From Scleroderma bovista (Eukaryota; Basidiomycota; Agaricomycetes; Boletales; Sclerodermataceae): a stretch of DNA of 64,000 nucleotides. The notes under the pieces are model-generated. The model was given only the letters and a program-made list of their open reading frames with translations, was not told where the DNA came from and did no database searches. The stretch's first letter is position 1, and the number at the start of each line of letters is the position of its first letter. Below, one piece after another: positions 10,544 to 22,799 of the stretch. A program made the position numbers and the translations under genes. The stretch lies in NCBI GenBank assembly GCA_037178675.1, contig JAYMGJ010000010.1, positions 1 through 64,000 of the forward strand, in the 5' to 3' direction.

Positions 10544-12811
10544 TTAGTTAACCTCCAGCAATGACACTGTAGAGTATACCTCTGGTTCGATGTCGGAGGA
10601 TACCATAATTTGGGCACGGTCGTCTCTGTATGCTTCCACGGCCTCAGTGCCCGCGGTAGTGTGGATGTTATTCCCAGTCAGGCGACGATGGCCCCCGCAG
10701 TATGGCCGTGCTGCGGCGATGATCTGGTTGTATTTCTTGATGTGTACCTTACGAACGGACTCGACATAATACATTGTTTTGGTGCCCCAATGCGTATCCG
10801 AGAATGTCAGATCACCCTTCTTTGAACTTTCTTCTTTGTGACCCGAGCGATACAGGTGCAACACCCGCTCAACCTGGATGACTTCGTCAGTAACAGGCCC
10901 TGCCATCATAATTTACGCCAACTGTACCGCCGTTACCGTGAGTACAAGCGCACCAAAAGGAGGGGTGGCAGTGAATCCTTCATAGAGTTCCGGATTGTTC
11001 TCGATTGGGACAAGAGCTGTTAGATGAGTTGCAAACGTCTGCAAGATGAATGGGGAGAGAAACGACTTGGACATCTATGGAAGTAACGTCAACAGATTGC
11101 CATGTTTACGAACACCACGCACCTGAATAGTGCCTATGTCGTCAAGGACCTCGACACAGCCATACATAAATGGTAGTCCAGGGCTCAATGCTGATTTGAC
11201 ATACTCTTTGCGGACCTCAGGGTCCTTGTACATGGCGTCCGCGGCCCAGTGAGCCTCAACAGCGTCTAATGCAGCCTTACCGAACTGCGTGCGCCAATCA
11301 TAAATCTTTTGCATGCACTATTAAATCAGATGTGATGGAATGTAAGGACAGTTGTAGGTAGTGGCGACGGATCACTACTTACCAGACGGTAGACCTTGTC
11401 ATCGTCCTCGCTGAATTTGTGTGGCCAGTCCCGCATCACACCATCCCATATTATTTGCATCGGGTGTGCCAGTCCCTCGGTGACCCAGGGGTTCTCCAAG
11501 GAGCCGACATATTTCCGCAATATAGGCACAAAGCACGTCGTGAACGTCCGCACAGAGCCAGCAGGTAGATCATTATTCGAAGGAGCTTGACGGGACTTGG
11601 TTGACATAACCGCATTAGTGATGATCACGGACCGTTGAAGGCGTTGTTGTGGTGCGTTCGGTATGACCCTCGTGGCAGACTACAGTGAAAGTGCGCGAGT
11701 ATCAGTCATGAGGGAAGAGGTCATGAGGGTCACACGCACCGTAGCCCTTGGTTTTGCTGACTTCAAGACTGGTTGGCCGGTACTCTGCATAGGCGCCACG
11801 GACGAGTCTGAAGATGGCCCGAAACCATCGTCTGCGTCAGTACGCAAACCTCCACCAGTATACGGCGTGGGAGTGATGGGTGAGCCCCGATAGGTCAGAC
11901 CTGAAGATGCAGTCAAAGGGTCGGGAGTTTGGGATGGTGTTGGTCCCCGGGTCACCTTGGCTTGTCCATTGTTGGGATGGAAGCCGGTTCTAAGCCCACT
12001 TGGCGTGCGATTGACCGCTGGTTGAGTACCGCGCCTGGTTCCTTCTAAATGTTGCTTTTTGAGAGTCCTGTCACTGCCAGTGCTTCCATTCTAATAGTCA
12101 ATAGCCAATAGAAATCCCACCAAGCTCAAACTTACCTTGGCAGAGATTGTTCGTCTGAGAGAGCCTCGCGGGCTCGTTTGCCTCCGCTGGCAGCAGGTGT
12201 TGCAGGGTAATTGAAGTCGCGGCGTGCTTGCGTAATAGCCTCTCGTGTAGGCTTTGGTAAACCCTTTGTTCTCCTTTTGGAACTGATAGCTTCTGGCACG
12301 AGGTCTGGGCGCCTACTATCACTCTCATTCCCTCCCTCATCTTCCCCAGGCTCGAACTCTGAACCACTTGGAGTCGAGACACCGTCTGGCACTATGAATA
12401 CAAGTAAGTCTAGCATTTATTTTTCACCAGGCCGCAATAGCACTCACCGTTCACCAACGTTTCTTCCTCATCAACAGCTTGACCTTCGTCTTCGAGATCG
12501 TCATCCGCTTCTTGGCTCGATCCTTTGCTTTGCAGCGGCTGGGTCACCTTCCTCGGGAAGCTTAAGTTGGGTTTTTTGAATCGTTGAGTCTGATCTGACA
12601 CCGTCATTGCCAGATCGTGTTCGATACTAGCAACACGCTGGATTCCAGCCTGAATCGCAAGTGCCCGCTGCGAATTTTCAATTACCTTGGCTGCCTTCTC
12701 AGCCTGTACAACGTCTGCAGGACGTCGAGCTGCAGGTAAGTCGGGCCTACCAGGATGAGCATTTTTATTGGTTGATCGCGTGCTGATAGTGTGGGTTGGC
12801 TGGCTTGCCAT
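10544..12811 (-). CDS. Plavaka accessory protein, multi-exon (DUF6532-like)
   Basis: Transcribed divergently from the transposase, starting with ATG at 12811 (MASQPTHTISTRSTNK). The N-terminal third is low-complexity, rich in Ser, Pro and acidic residues, with possible nuclear-targeting basic patches (SSKRRTKG). The C-terminal part is folded-looking: FTTCFVPILRKYVGSLENPW, KIYDWRTQFGKAALDAVEAHW, FILQTFATHLTALVPIENNP and ESVRKVHIKKYNQIIAAARPY, stop at 10544. This layout resembles basidiomycete DUF6532 proteins, often found beside mobile elements; the identification is from memory of the family pattern. About six exons are needed (stops lie between blocks), with probable introns near 12430, 12110, 11660, 11370 and 11090. 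Function unknown; likely helps transposition or regulates it. Exon borders are approximate. Confidence 0.55.
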
Positions 12812-12989
12812 GTCGGTGATATGTGACTATGAGGTATGTTGGGGATACCAAGTCGTCTCCGTGTTTGTTTGTTTTTTTTTCTCCCTCAGCCACTGTAGGT
12901 TAAAACTGCACAGTTCATATATGACATCTCTACTCCAAATGACAGCCTAGATGGCGCGGCCTGCTGGGCGATAAACAAGTGCAATCCCC

Positions 12990-15900
12990 ATGCCTCGCTG
13001 CCCACCAGAATGCCCGTTTGGCCACAGAGTCTTTGTCTGTGGTGTCAACGGCTGCGCCAAGTCGTGTTCGACTCGGGGTGGTGTGAAACGGCACATACAA
13101 AGGCGGCACCCCACTGCTGGGATTCGTCCGCAACCGGCCATCTGTCTCGAAGCGGTTGAACCATATCAAGACTACGACTTCCCAGATGGCATGGATCCCT
13201 CTGGGCCGGATGAACCCAACATAGGTGCTGGGCAACATCCTCGAGGTCGGAACGTGAGCTATCACCCCTTACTTGACGGTACATTTAATTTTGTCGACAC
13301 ACCCAATACAAGGGCTTACCATTGCCATGTAGGAACTCCGTGCGATCGTGCTGGACATTATTTGCCACCCGGCTCTCCACCATCTCTGAACCCAAGTCCC
13401 CTTCCAGACGACTACAGTCCCTATGAGAGTAGGGCGGCCTTCCAACTGGCTGAATTCCTGTACAGTCGTGAACAGATGTCAGCTGCGAAGATCGACAACT
13501 TGCTGGCCATCATGGCTGCGATGTATGACAAGGATCCGCCTTTTCACTCACACAAGGATATGTACGATACGATCGACGCTACAACGCATGGTGACTCCCC
13601 TTGGCAATCGTTCTCCATGACGTATTCGGGTGCAATGCCTGATGGTGAACCCCCTTCTTGGATGACTGCTGAGTACGACGTATGGTACCGCGATCCAAAG
13701 GTGGTGCTTGAGCACCAGCTTGCAAACCCCGACTTCAAAGGCGAGATTGATTATGCCGCCAAAGTCGTCGTCGACGAAGATGGGAAACGTGAAGTGTGCG
13801 ACTTGATGTCTGGCCAGCGGGCGTTCGAACAGTCAGTAAGTAGTTCCTGTCTAATTGCCATTCAAGTGGTTGACACCAAATTTACTGCGCTCAGGACATG
13901 ATTGCGAAGGATGCTGGCATGCATGGCGCAATGTTTGTGCCGGTAGTCCTCGGCAGTGACAAGACTACGGTATCGGTTGCGACAGGGAACACAGAATATT
14001 ACCCGCTTTATATCTCACTTGGCAACATACACAACAATGTCCGCCGGGCACACCGTGATGCCGTCACAATTCTCGCATTTCTCGCCATTCCCAAGAGTCA
14101 GTATGTCTATTGTTCTATCACTTTCTTTTTCCATTCCATACTCATCTGTTCGAATGTAGCTGATGAGGCACACAAAAATGATCTTGCATTCCGCCGTTTT
14201 CGCCGCCAGCTCTTCCATAGTTCCATTGCGGCTGTGTTGGACTCACTGAAGCCGCACATGACTGTGCCTGCGGTCACGTTGTGTCCAGATGGGCATTTTC
14301 GTCAGGTTATATACGGACTTGGCCCCTACATCGCCGACTATCCTGAACAGGTGTTGTTGACAGGTGTAGTGCAAGGTTGGTGTCCACGGTAAGTCGGCGT
14401 GTTGCTCTATTCGATTGAACTTACCATCTGCATCAGGTGCACTGCCCGCAACAATAACTTGGATGGCGGCGGTGGCCGTCGGTCCCACGAACTTACTGAG
14501 GCGCTTCTTGATGTCCTTGACCCCCAAACGCTATCAAACGACTATGGCATCATCCATGACATTGTGGTGCGTGGGTTCGCTTCTTGCTTCTCTTTCCAGC
14601 CTAGCTCACCAGAATCTACTAGCCTTTTACTTCGGACTTCCCCCGCGCAGACATCCATGAACTTATCGCGCCAGACCTGCTTCATCAATTGATTAAGGGC
14701 ACGTTCAAAGACCATGTCGTCACCTGGATCAATGATTACTTGGAGCTCGAGCACGGAAAACAGCATGCCAGTGAAATTATTGCAGACATTGACCGCAGGT
14801 AAGTGATCATAATCTGCAGCCAACCTCACTGAAGCGTGCATTAGGATTGCTGCCGCACCACCGTTTCCTGTGCTGCGCCATTTTCCGGAAGGCCACGGGT
14901 TCAAACAGTGGACCGGTGATGATTCGAAGGCACTAATGAAGGTAAGTGATCGTGCACATATCAAATAAGTATATCTCTGATATTGTGGATGGTGAGGTAT
15001 ACTTGCCAGCCATAGCTGGCCATGTGCCCCCAGGCATGGTGCGTGCGCTGAGCGCACTGTTAGATTTCTGTTATTTGGTCCGGCGCTCCGTCCTTAATGA
15101 AGCAACGCTGGATGCAATCGACGCAGCTGTGCATCGCTTCCATCAAGAACGTGCCATTTTTATAACGACTGGCGTACGAGTGCACTTATCCCTCCCGCGT
15201 CAACATGCCATGGTTCACTACCGTGAACTGATTGAATTATTTGGCGCGCCCAACGGGTTGTGCTCATCAATTACAGAGTCGAAGCACATCAGGGCCATGA
15301 AGGAACCATGGCGACGCTCCAACAGATTCAATGCGCTTGGACAGATGCTGGTCGCCAATCAACGCCTCGACAAGCTAGCTGCAGCTCAAAGATGGTTCAC
15401 GGAGCGCGGCATGTTGGATGGACCACTGCTCCCAGATGGAATGGAGGCTGTAAGGGTGGACGTAGAAGATGACGAAGGGGGGGCAGTAGATGACGACCCG
15501 GCGACATATACAGTCAAGCTAGCATCTCGCCCAGGTGCGTCCATCATTTCCATATGATTGCCCGTGCGATTGACATACTATATGTGCAGTGTATAGTGTG
15601 TCTGGTATGGTCTCATATGTGGCAGACTGTCTTGATCTCCAGGGATTGCAAGAGGCAATCCGCCGTTTCCTCTATGACCAAGTCAACCCTGATGCTGAGA
15701 TACCAGGGGATCGTGTAGACCTCCGTGTCTGCCCTCCTTTTCAAAGAAATATTCGGGTATTTTACTCTGCTGTGGCAACATTCTATGCACCAAGCGATCA
15801 GTCAGGTGTAGGGGGTATGCGCCGCGAAATAATACGTGCAACGCCATCTTGGCAAGGAGGCCCCCCACGTTATGACTGCATATATGTGGCTAAGGGAGGT

Positions 15901-16254
15901 ATGGATACAGAGGGCTTTCGTAGTCTGATGGTGGGAAGGGTGCGCCTGTTCTTCTCTTGTGTACATGAGGGATGTCACTACTCGTGCGCATTGGTTGATT
16001 GGTTTGTCCCAGTTGCTGATGAGCTGGATGAGCTGACAGGCATGTGGGTCGTGGCACCAGAAGTGGATGACAATGGACATCGCATCCAAAGTGTCATTTC
16101 TCTGGATTAGGTGGTACGGGGTGCACACCTTATAGGAATTTATGGCAGAGAATTTACTCCTGTTGACCTCCATTTCTCTGAATCTTTAGATGCCTTTCAG
16201 GCTTACTATGTTAATAAGTACATTGACCACCATGCAAACATGCTTGTATTTTAA
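12990..16254 (+). pseudogene. Plavaka transposase with premature stop near the C-terminus
   Basis: Exons: 12990-13835, 13895-14096, 14160-14388, 14437-14566, 14623-about 14814, about 14865-14940, about 14997-15532, about 15590-16254. The N-terminus has one C2H2 zinc finger (CGVNGC...HIQRRH). The Plavaka core follows: WYRDPKVVLEHQLANPDF, GAMFVPVVLGSDKTTVSVAT, EYYPLYISLGNIHNNVRRAH, QLFHSSIAAVLDSLKP, VIYGLGPYIADYPEQ, RADIHELIAPDLLHQLIKGT, CSSITESKHIRAMKEPWRRS. An in-frame TAG at 16108-16110 (SLD-stop-VVRGAHLIGIYGREF) removes the last 48 residues, which remain readable to TAA at 16252-16254 and match the usual C-terminal end (DAFQAYYVNKYIDHHAN). Otherwise it looks complete, so inactivation appears recent or incomplete. 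Confidence 0.85.
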
Positions 16255-16514
16255 TTCCATTGTCCATCCAAGTGCCTTGAGTCTGGTCCATTGTCTGGAC
16301 AACACATGTGGTCTGATAGGTCTGATGGTGTCTGAACATGACCTGAAACTGTCTGGAATTATGTCTGTCATCACACCTGTCACTTGAGTATGAATTCTGT
16401 CTGATAGACCTGGCTCCAGAGTGTGACCTGACCCCAGACATTTTCCAGGCATGGTCAGACACCCAGGTCACTCAGATGAATCTCAGGACATTCAGACACA
16501 TGACAATTTGCTGA

Positions 16515-19027
16515 TGTAAACAATCATCCTTTTATGTAATTCAGTGAGAATGAGCTGGCATTGACACGCCAAGACAGATGAAAAACATACAGAACAGATT
16601 GCTTGAGAACCCCCCTTCCCATCCGCGCAAAATGGCGGTCAACAATAGTTTCCACATCTTTCTTCAAAATATCATATACAGCATCAAACAAAGCAAGAGA
16701 AGGTTGCCGCCATTTCTTGACGAACTCTGTGATGTAGGCTTTCTGAACTACGAAGGGGTAATGGTCGGGAAGTTCGCGTGTGCGAGCCCTGCATGCCAAG
16801 TAGAGACTAGGTCACTTGACTTTAATAATGATAAGAGGATACTTACATCTGAGCCCTTTGCATTACTTCGTCAATGCATATGATGGCACGGGGTAAAATA
16901 ACTTGCGATCCTGTAGACGTTCCAGGCTGGTAGGGAGTCTGGTATCCTCCAGCCCCCGTGGATATAAATTCATCAACATCTTCTTCAGCAGAGTGGTCAT
17001 CTGTATAATCGAGGTGAGAGGATACACAGGATGCCTCGATAGGACGCGGTCGCTCTGCAACCGCCGCGTATGGAAAACTATGACGGTTATTGAAATCGGG
17101 CGGTAAACATGTCACTGCCATGCCGTATTAAAAATTAGAAACTTACGCTACCCCCACTCGAGGAGTGCAATCGGACACAGGAATGACACAAGGATACTCC
17201 CGGCATTCACCCTGTGCACCCCGATTTGAAATGGGTGATGATCGAGCTGGCGCCACTCGAGGAGTATAATCGGACACAGTAGCAGTACAAGGCCCAACCT
17301 CAGATTCATTCCGTGCACCCAATTTTGAAATGGGTGATGATGGAGCTGCTGCTCCTGTAGGATAGTGATAGTTGCGGTCACGGTTTTCGTCTTGGTCAGA
17401 GAAAAAACTAGTCTGAGGCAGGGCACGCTTGTGAGCTTCATTGCGCTCCCAGGGCACAAAGTTTGGAGCAGTTTCACGTATCTTGGACTTGAAATTAATG
17501 GTGTGCGGTCGGATGGTCTGCAGGAGTCCATCCGCCTCAGGTGTCCCTTCAACGCGCTCGGAGACTTCTTTCTTGAAATTATCCAGAGCTCGCAATATGT
17601 CACCAAGTGGATTATTAGAGGGTGGCTGTGGTAGTTTGGGAAAATCACTTTCTGTTTGTTGCAAAACCTTGTACAGTTCTTCCTGGATCTCGGGCAATCT
17701 AAACATATACATCCGTGAATATCTCACGTAGCTGAGTGGGTGACACACCTCTTTGCAATGAGTTCTGCAAGGATGTTGCTCAGACGTTCCGTAAGCTTAT
17801 TCGTGCAGACGAATGACTTATGGTAAGAGTCGATGTTGCACCACGGTGAAATAGTGGTAAACCATTCCTCCTCCTGGCGGCGAGCTCCAGCCCATGTGAT
17901 CCCTTGGCTCAAGTCATACGAGCTCGGCTGCTTGACGCAGAACCAGTTGTTGACCAGCGGTTCTCGCTCGTTGCGAATTAGTCGAATCCAAGACTCTTCT
18001 TCTCCTTGAGGAATCCGGTCAGGCTTTGTGAGTACACCTGTGAAGTGGAAAAGTCAGAAGCGAGGATGAAACAGTGGCCTGAGTAACCCGCCCACGGTGC
18101 GCTTGCCCTCCGGATCATACCGTTTGGCGAGGTGGTGTGCTCCTTGGTTTTCAAAATCGGCTGTGGAAAGTCCAATCAGTCATTGAATATTTTCCATACA
18201 CTCAAAAGGTTTGACACGAACTTTCACATGCGACTGTGAGTAAGATGACACAGCTCTCTCTCTCGATGTACGAGATCACAAGGTTCCTGACAAGTTCGAT
18301 GTCGTCCACCCTTCCATGCTCTCCGACACTTGCAATGAGCCCCGGTAGATCTACAAATGACAGATCCTCGAGTTCCTGACCACTGATTTCCAGTGATATG
18401 TAGTTACGCGAGAACGATGTTTCATTTTCTTCGACTGTTGCGCCACCAAGAAAGATCGAAGGATTTGTGCTAGGATTCAAAATGGCACGCTGTGCACGCC
18501 GAATCCATTCTTCCACCTCAGCCTTGTCGGAGATGGCATCTCCAAAACTTTCAATGCGGGCTGGGATAGCCTCCCCTCGAATATTGGTGTGAAAGTGCAG
18601 TTTGACCGCACATGACCATGAAGAATCCGAACGCGTGAGCTTACATTCCGTAGGACATCTGTATGACCACTGATTCAAGGTGGAAGATGGATAATGGAAT
18701 CGAGATACCTTGTGCATGTCCCCGAGGCACGAGGAAGTGTGATTCCAGAGATAGACTCGATCAGGGATGATTTGCCTGCGCTCTGGCTGCCGATAACAGC
18801 AATCAAAGGCAAGTCGATTTCTCTCTGGATACTGTGGCATGGGATGTGAATCAGTACAGCAGCGCTATCGTTTACCATGCTTACCCAGTATTACGAAGAC
18901 GGTTCACGAGGTCGAGCATGGCTCGGCGGTGCTGAGCAGTAACAGGGTCAGAGAGTCCAACACCATGAGAGAGATCCATATCTGAGAATGAGGTTGGGGT
19001 CGAGAACGCTGAAGATAGTGCAGACAT
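16515..19027 (-). pseudogene. Dynamin-like GTPase D, 5' part (G domain to exon 8 start)
   Basis: ATG at 19027 (MSALSSAFSTPTSFSD). The reading is intact through the G domain ([51 protein letters not shown]), then WAGARRQEEEW, LPEIQEELYKVLQQ and a long variable linker holding a tandem duplication: SSPISKLGAR...VSDYTPRV followed by SSPISNRGAQ...VSDCTPRV. The stalk exon RTRELPDHYPFVVQKAYITEF...GVLKQSVL ends at 16595. After its intron, exon 8 begins (RMIV) and is cut at 16515 by the Plavaka element; the remainder lies at 9475-10001. No other lesion was seen, so the insertion is probably what killed the gene. A TATAAAT motif lies about 40-45 bp upstream of the ATG. Confidence 0.85.
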
Positions 19028-19369
19028 GATCAAAACTGGGAGCGCTGGGTGATACTCGGCTTTGATTTATAAATCAGCATGGGAAGCTTTGGTACAGTGT
19101 TTGAGCATGATTGTCGTCTTGTATGTGACAGCTTCCAAAAGAAAACGCTGAGAACGTGCAACATTAAGGCATTAATGGGGTAACCAGGTGCCCACAACTT
19201 TGTATTCGTTGATAAAATAGGTAGAGGGAGATAAGCACAGCCTCAGACCATATCTTGCTATTAGTCACAGCGCTCGGGCCTATGATGAAGGTGACGAAGA
19301 TCCATTTTATACACGGGTGTCAGTTCTATGTCATGGTAACAGACGGGTTCGGTGCATACCTAGGACGTA

Positions 19370-19510
19370 GGACGGAACGGTCGCTGACATTCCCTTCAGC
19401 GCTCAACAGCTGGAACTATGCAGTACAAATGCGTCATCAAAGAGACGATCAAATTCAATTCGGAAGTGGTCGCAGCAGGAGTCTACAAGGGAAGACATTG
19501 CAAAGAATAT
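19370..19510 (-). pseudogene. Hsp20 N-terminal fragment
   Basis: The minus strand reads CCDHFRIEFDRLFDDAFVLH, matching YYDPFSAFDRLFDDAFVA of the intact Hsp20. It is followed by a stop, with nothing of the alpha-crystallin domain. Upstream, around 19715-19745, is a relic of the Hsp20 promoter-side sequence (TTTGGTTTTGGTCAGAAAAG), also seen upstream of the intact gene near 28978. Confidence 0.65.
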
Positions 19511-20010
19511 TGCAGTAGCGTTTGCAGTGGATTGTGTTTTTTTTCGACGAATACTGGACGCTTCAGGACCTCTTCAAGTAATATACTCACTTGGCCCTTT
19601 TATAACGAAGTCGCATCGATGTTCAACTTAATGAGGAGAGGATAGTGCACATTGACCCAGGACGTTCCAAGACATTCACGTAGTTGAGTTCCTATTTTGG
19701 TCAACGGGGTTGTTTGGGCTCATTTGGTTTTGGTCAGAAAAGGAATCTTTGCACTTATGTAAAGTCAGCGACAGTCAAGCGACAAACCCACTGCAGCTCA
19801 GATCTCCAAATAACTAGGAACCATATGTGAAGGTCGTGTCAGTGGCTGTTCAGCTGCAGCCACTGGAATTGTCGATAGTTCTCAGTTCCCCACACGACCA
19901 TTCACCCACCACAGGAGTACTTATTCACTTCAGAGCATCATGGACATTGTACAGATAAAACCAGGATATGAGCTGAACTTCGGCGGTGTCCAAATTCAAA
20001 TGCTCCACGT

Positions 20011-22748
20011 TCAACTGCTGGAGCTCAACTGCCGAAGCTCAACTTTCGCTGCCTGCAATCTTTCCAACTTCCTCGTGATTTCTTTCCTCTTCGCTGCGAT
20101 CGCAGGAAACTCCTGAAGCATTAAAGCACACCTTTCATGTGCATCTGGTGCAGTGAGTTGCAGCCCATCACGCAGAGTCTGTTCGAGATTCCGTTCTAGT
20201 CCTCGGATGGCTTCTTCGTCAATGGCCGTGGGCACCGTATCGACGAAGCATTTATATGCGACTGGGAATACGCATCAGATCCGACCATTCTTCTCGTCTA
20301 AAAGTGGTATGCAGTTCGTACCTTGGAAATAACCACGCACACTCGCCATGATACCCAATGCCGCCTCCATCGGATCCGATGGGAGTAACTTGTGGAGATC
20401 GTCACGCTGTGCATTGATCCCAAGTCTCCTGAGCGCCGAGATAGCGTCTTGGATGGGGTCATTAGCGCGAATGCGTAGATGACCTTCTGACATCTGCTCA
20501 GCAAGCGTGGCGTTGTGCCTGCACGACCTGTAGTAAGAGAGGAACTTGTTCTTGTAATCCAGGTAGTAATGCGTGTTGAGCGTCGCTGGTGACTGTTCAA
20601 GCTTCAGAAGCCACTCAATCCTCTCCTTCGAGCGAACTGCAGCTGCATCAAGGTGATCATGCATGATCATCCTTTGCAGATCAGTGAGCACCGAACCGAT
20701 GTCGAGTAGTGAGTGCATAGGACGTACAGAACTGATTGCTTAGCGCCTCCCCGTCCCATCTTCCCAAAATGCTTGTCGACCAATCTCTCTATGTCTTGCT
20801 TGAGGATCTGATATACAGCATCGAACAAGGTAAGAGCGGGCTGTTTCCATTCCTTCACAAACTCGGAGATGTAGGCCTTTTGAACAACGAAAGGGTAATG
20901 GTCAGGCAGTTCGCGTGTACGGGATCTTGATGAGACCTTCGTTAGCCGATCTGTACATCAATGAAAACAGGTAAATACTGACGTCTGTGCTCGATCCATG
21001 ACTTTGTCAACATATATTTCGGAGCCCACACGCTCTATCACAGGACCATCACTGAGGGCATCGCTTTCACTTTCTTCCTCATTGGACAAGAACGTAGCCG
21101 CAGGCATGGCGATGGATTGACTAGCTCTATGGCTCTCACTCTCCCAAGGCACGAAATCAGGAGCCGTTGCGCGGATTCTGCGCCTAAATTTGGTAGCGTG
21201 TGGGCGTATATTTTGCAGAATCCCATCTGCGTCTGGTGTTCCCTCAACGCGTTGGGAGAGGTCTCTCTTGAATTCGTCCAGGACTCGCAAAATTTCGCCT
21301 AGGGGGATGCTAGGTGGCGGCGGCGGCAGTTCTTCAAGCTCCCTTTCTGTTTGCTGCAACACCCTGTAGAGTTCTTCCTGGATCTCGGGAAGTCTGTACA
21401 GATATACACATAAGCATCCCGCATACTGTGAATGAGGGAGATATAGGACAGCGCGACAGACCTTCTCGCAATGAGCTCCGCAAGAATGTTGCTCAGACGC
21501 TCTATTAGTTTGCTCGTGCGGAGGAGCGATCTGTGGAACGAGTCGAAAGTGCACCATGGTGGGTTGGTAGCAAACCATTCCTCTTCTTGACGGCGTGCTC
21601 CAGCCCAAGTGATCCCTTGGCTCAGGTCATACGAACTTGGTTGCTTGACGCAGAACCAATTGTTGACCAATGGTTCTTGCTCGTTGCGAATTAGTCGAAC
21701 CCAAGATTCCTCCTCGCCTTGAGGGATGCGGTCCGGTTTGGTGAGGACCCCTGCAGAGTGGATGAATCGGGGGAGAGGAAGCGTAACCCAGGTGACTCAC
21801 CCACAGTGCGCCTGCCTTCCGGATCATATCGTTTCGCGAGGTGGTGTGCTCCTTGGTTTTCAAAATCAGCTGTGGAGAGTCCAGTCAGTCAATGCAGTAT
21901 TTTCCACACACCCATAACAGGCTTGATACGAACTTTCACATGCAACTGTGAGCAAGATGACGCAGCTCTCTCTCTCGATGTATGAGACCACAAGGCCTCT
22001 GACCAGTTCAATGTCATCCACCCTCCCGTGTTGTCCGACGCTTGCGATAAGCCCAGGGAGATCTACAAATGACAGATCTTCGAGTTCGCGGCCACTGATC
22101 TCCAGCGATATGTAGTTTCGAGAGAAAGATGTCTCGTTGTCGTCGATGGTTGCGCCACTCAGGAACATCGAAGGGCTTGAACTAGGATTCAAAATAGCAC
22201 GCTGAGCACATCGAATGCGTTCTTCCACCTCGGCCTTGTCGGAGATGACATCTCCAAAACTTTCAATGCGCGGTGGGATAGGCTCCCCACGGATATCCGT
22301 AAGAAAATGTAATTTGACAACGCAGGACCAAGGCGTGTCTGCATGAGTCAGCTTACATTCCGTGGGACACCTACGGGCACAGGGTCATGGTGAACGCCAA
22401 AAGCATGGCGAAATGAATATACCTTGTGCATGTCCCTGACGAACGAGGAAGTGTAATACCAGAGATGGACTCTATGAGGGATGATTTCCCCGCACTCTGG
22501 TTGCCTATAACAGCAATCATGGGCAGGTCAATATCCCTCTGGATGCTATATTTCGTGAATGAGTACTGTTCCTGGCACTGCAGCAACACCGCATGCCGTG
22601 CTTACCCCGTGTTACGAAGGCGATTCACGAGGTCGAGCATGGCTCGACGGTGCTGAGCAGTAGCAGGATCGGAGAGTCCTATACCATCTGTAGAATCCAT
22701 GTCTGAAAATGTTGACGATGCAGAAAAAGTTGAAGAGGGAGCGGACAT
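20011..22748 (-). CDS. Dynamin-like large GTPase, intact (756 aa)
   Basis: Nine exons: 22748-22606, 22545-22423, 22370-21934, 21869-21801, 21750-21462, 21393-20983, 20925-20728, 20671-20322, 20261-20011. They total 2271 nt, fully in frame. G domain: P-loop [13 protein letters not shown] (about residue 65), switch-I region [13 protein letters not shown] (LSFVDLPGLIASVG), TKPD (GVLTKPDRIPQGEE) and VKQPSS near the G5 position. A middle/stalk region follows (LPEIQEELYRVLQQ... RTRELPDHYPFVVQKAYI...), then an acidic variable linker (SNEEESESDALSD) and a C-terminal GED-like helix pair (VAYKCFVDTVPTAIDEEAIRGLERN...LRQLSSSS). There is no PH or proline-rich domain, as in Mx-type and fungal soluble dynamins. 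Expected to bind GTP, oligomerise and act on membranes or foreign ribonucleoproteins; the last is inference. The only copy in the array without a lesion. The exon between 20983 and 20925 uses GTCAGT as donor. Confidence 0.9.
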
Positions 22749-22781
22749 GATCGATGGAGGACCCACTGGACGAGGCTCGAT

Positions 22782-22788
22782 CTTATAG
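22782..22788 (-). promoter_or_regulatory. TATA-like box of dynamin E
   Basis: CTATAAG on the minus strand lies about 35 bp upstream of the ATG at 22748. The paralogue at 26793 has CTATAAAG at the same distance, which supports a core promoter position. Confidence 0.5.
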
Positions 22789-22799
22789 TGGCCAACGCG

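Larger units (their letters stand above)
10002..16514 (+). mobile_element. Plavaka-family DNA transposon (CACTA superfamily), 6.5 kb
   Basis: The ends are inverted repeats of about 21 bp with 3 mismatches: left TCAGCAAAATGACATATGTC at 10002, and right end at 16514 reading back as TCAGCAAATTGTCATGTGTC. Both subterminal regions (10010-10330, 16265-16505) are crowded with TGTCTGG/CCAGACA words in both orientations, as expected for transposase-binding repeats of CACTA-like elements. Inside are a Plavaka transposase (plus strand) and a divergently transcribed accessory gene. Host dynamin sequence lies on both sides. I found no clean target duplication; part of host exon 8 is missing. Confidence 0.9.
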
